Positions 5,609 to 6,698 of a DNA stretch of 6,698 bases are shown here, in pieces. The translations under genes and the position numbers were made by a program. This stretch comes from Clostridia bacterium (GTDB taxonomy: Bacteria; Bacillota; Clostridia; UMGS1883). Under the pieces are notes generated by a model. That model saw only the letters and a list, made by a program, of their open reading frames with translations. It was not told the origin of the DNA and did not search any database. The DNA lies in the NCBI GenBank assembly GCA_021202495.1, contig JAJQCX010000107.1:1-6698 (forward strand), in the 5' to 3' direction. Numbering within the stretch: the first letter of the stretch is position 1; each line of letters opens with the position of its first letter.

Positions 5609-6686
5609 ATTTATTATTCTTCTCGAATGTTTCCATGAAGGAGACGAGAGCTTTGACGCCTTCAATAGGCATTGCATTGTAGATGCTTGCGCGCATGCCG
5701 CCGACCGTGCGGTGACCCTTGAGGTTGACAAGACCCGCTTCCTTTGCTTCTGCGACAAGCTTTTTGTCGAGCTCGTCGTTGCCGGTGACGAAGGGAACGT
5801 TCATGAGAGAACGGTCTTCCTTGACAACGGTGCCTTTAAAGAGGGAGGAAGAGTCGAGGAAGGAATAGAGAAGATTTGCTTTTTCGCAATTGAGCTTTTC
5901 GAGCTCTCTCACGCCGCCCATGTTCTTAACCCATTCAAAGACGAGCTTTGAAATATAGATTGAAAAGCAGGGGGGAGTGTTGAAGAGAGACTTGTTATCC
6001 GCATGAGTTTTGTAGTTGAGCATTGTGGGGCAGATTTCGAGCGCGGAGCCTATGAGATCCTTGCGCACAATCGCAATTGTGAGACCCGCGGGTCCGACGT
6101 TTTTCTGTGCGCCCGCAAAGAGAAGCCCGAACTTTGACACGTCGAGATACTGGCTCATGATGTCGGACGAAATGTCGGCAACGAGCGGAATGTCCCCCGT
6201 CTCGGGAAGAGTTGTATAGCGTGTGCCGTAGATGGTGTTGTTATGCGTGATGTAGAAATAGTCCGCGTCGGGCGAGAAGGTTGCACTGTCAAGCTTCGGA
6301 ATATAGGAAAATGTTTTGTCGGCGGATGAGGCAACAATATTGACCTCGCCGTATTTTGCAGCTTCCGCAGCCGCTTTTTTCGCCCACTGACCGGTTACGA
6401 CATAATCGGCTTTTTTGTTCTTAAAGAGGTTTAAGGCAACCATGGCAAATTGAGTGCTGCCGCCGCCCTGGAGGAAAAGAACCTCGTAGTTATCGGGAAT
6501 TTCCATAAGAGAGCGGATGAGCTCCTCTGCGCCGCCGATAATCTTTTCAAAATCCTTTGAGCGGTGGCTCATCTCCATAACGGACATTCCGGTGCCTTTG
6601 TAATTGACCAAGTCGCGCTGAGCTTCCTCCAAAACGGGGAGGGGCAGCATAGACGGTCCCGCGGAAAAATTGTAAACCCTATCCAT
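5607..6686 (-). CDS. serC: Phosphoserine aminotransferase
   Basis: SerC is a PLP enzyme that converts 3-phosphohydroxypyruvate and glutamate to phosphoserine and 2-oxoglutarate, the second step of serine synthesis. The 359-residue product is full length for the family. It starts with YNFSAGPSMLP (5-15) and has MSHRS (39-43, substrate-binding R42), GGGSTQF (74-80, cofactor phosphate site), W101, T151, D171, and the PLP lysine K195 preceded by Q194 in GAQKNVGPAG. The C-terminal GHRTVGGMRASIYNAMP contains H325, R326 and R332, matching the phosphate-binding residues of E. coli SerC. It is first of the serC-serA pair visible here. Its ATG is 12 bases from the window edge, so its promoter and most of its ribosome binding site are not visible. 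Many SerC proteins also act in vitamin B6 synthesis as the PdxB pathway aminotransferase, but nothing here points to that role. Confidence 0.97.
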   Translation of the reverse strand: MDRVYNFSAGPSMLPLPVLEEAQRDLVNYKGTGMSVMEMSHRSKDFEKIIGGAEELIRSLMEIPDNYEVLFLQGGGSTQFAMVALNLFKNKKADYVVTGQWAKKAAAEAAKYGEVNIVASSADKTFSYIPKLDSATFSPDADYFYITHNNTIYGTRYTTLPETGDIPLVADISSDIMSQYLDVSKFGLLFAGAQKNVGPAGLTIAIVRKDLIGSALEICPTMLNYKTHADNKSLFNTPPCFSIYISKLVFEWVKNMGGVRELEKLNCEKANLLYSFLDSSSLFKGTVVKEDRSLMNVPFVTGNDELDKKLVAEAKEAGLVNLKGHRTVGGMRASIYNAMPIEGVKALVSFMETFEKNNK

Positions 6687-6698
6687 ATAAACACAGCC

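Noticed and set aside
5594..5758. Longer serA frame with 55 extra N-terminal residues from an ATG at 5758
   Set aside because: The extension lies inside serC, is Ser/Arg/Lys-rich without family resemblance, and the normal SerA start motif (YNILTLNKIS) begins at the TTG with a good binding site.

Overview
The window looks like chromosome from a Gram-positive clostridial (Bacillota, class Clostridia) bacterium. The signs are AGGAGGTGAT-like ribosome binding sites (GGGGTGA), a lipoprotein signal, a PhoB-type regulator paired with a kinase ending in the FYKVDKARTREYGGTGLGLSIVK-type ATP lid common in clostridial kinases, a BspA-type leucine-rich repeat protein, and a SerA of the short ACT-containing clostridial type starting YNILTLNKIS. 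The genus cannot be fixed from the sequence. No mobile element, rRNA, tRNA or CRISPR array was seen.

Layout. Bases 1-30 are probably the tail of a plus-strand gene. Bases 31-256 hold no convincing gene; they contain one GC-rich hairpin, an unusually C-poor and G-rich stretch, and two direct repeats just upstream of a promoter. That promoter has perfect TTGACA and TATAAT boxes 17 bp apart and drives a plus-strand cluster of four genes: an acidic lipoprotein (325-1023), an OmpR/PhoB response regulator (1065-1757), a sensor histidine kinase overlapping it by 4 bases (1754-3466), and a secreted leucine-rich repeat protein 16 bases further on (3483-4313). A strong hairpin terminator follows.

The right third is a minus-strand operon read towards the plus-strand cluster: serC (phosphoserine aminotransferase, 6686 to 5607) then serA (3-phosphoglycerate dehydrogenase, 5593 to 4436). 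SerA oxidises 3-phosphoglycerate and SerC transaminates the product to phosphoserine, so together they supply the first two steps of serine synthesis. The phosphatase (SerB) is not in the window. The serC promoter lies beyond the right edge. The two convergent units are separated by 122 bases carrying two back-to-back hairpin terminators.

How the genes may work together: the kinase and regulator form a two-component system with two exported partners encoded in the same transcript, one membrane-tethered and one apparently released. An envelope- or surface-sensing role is an inference. No wholly new system is proven here. The most unusual points are the four-gene cassette itself, a Pro/Gly/Glu-rich repeat insert in the extracellular part of the kinase, and non-consensus residues on the dimerisation face of the regulator.
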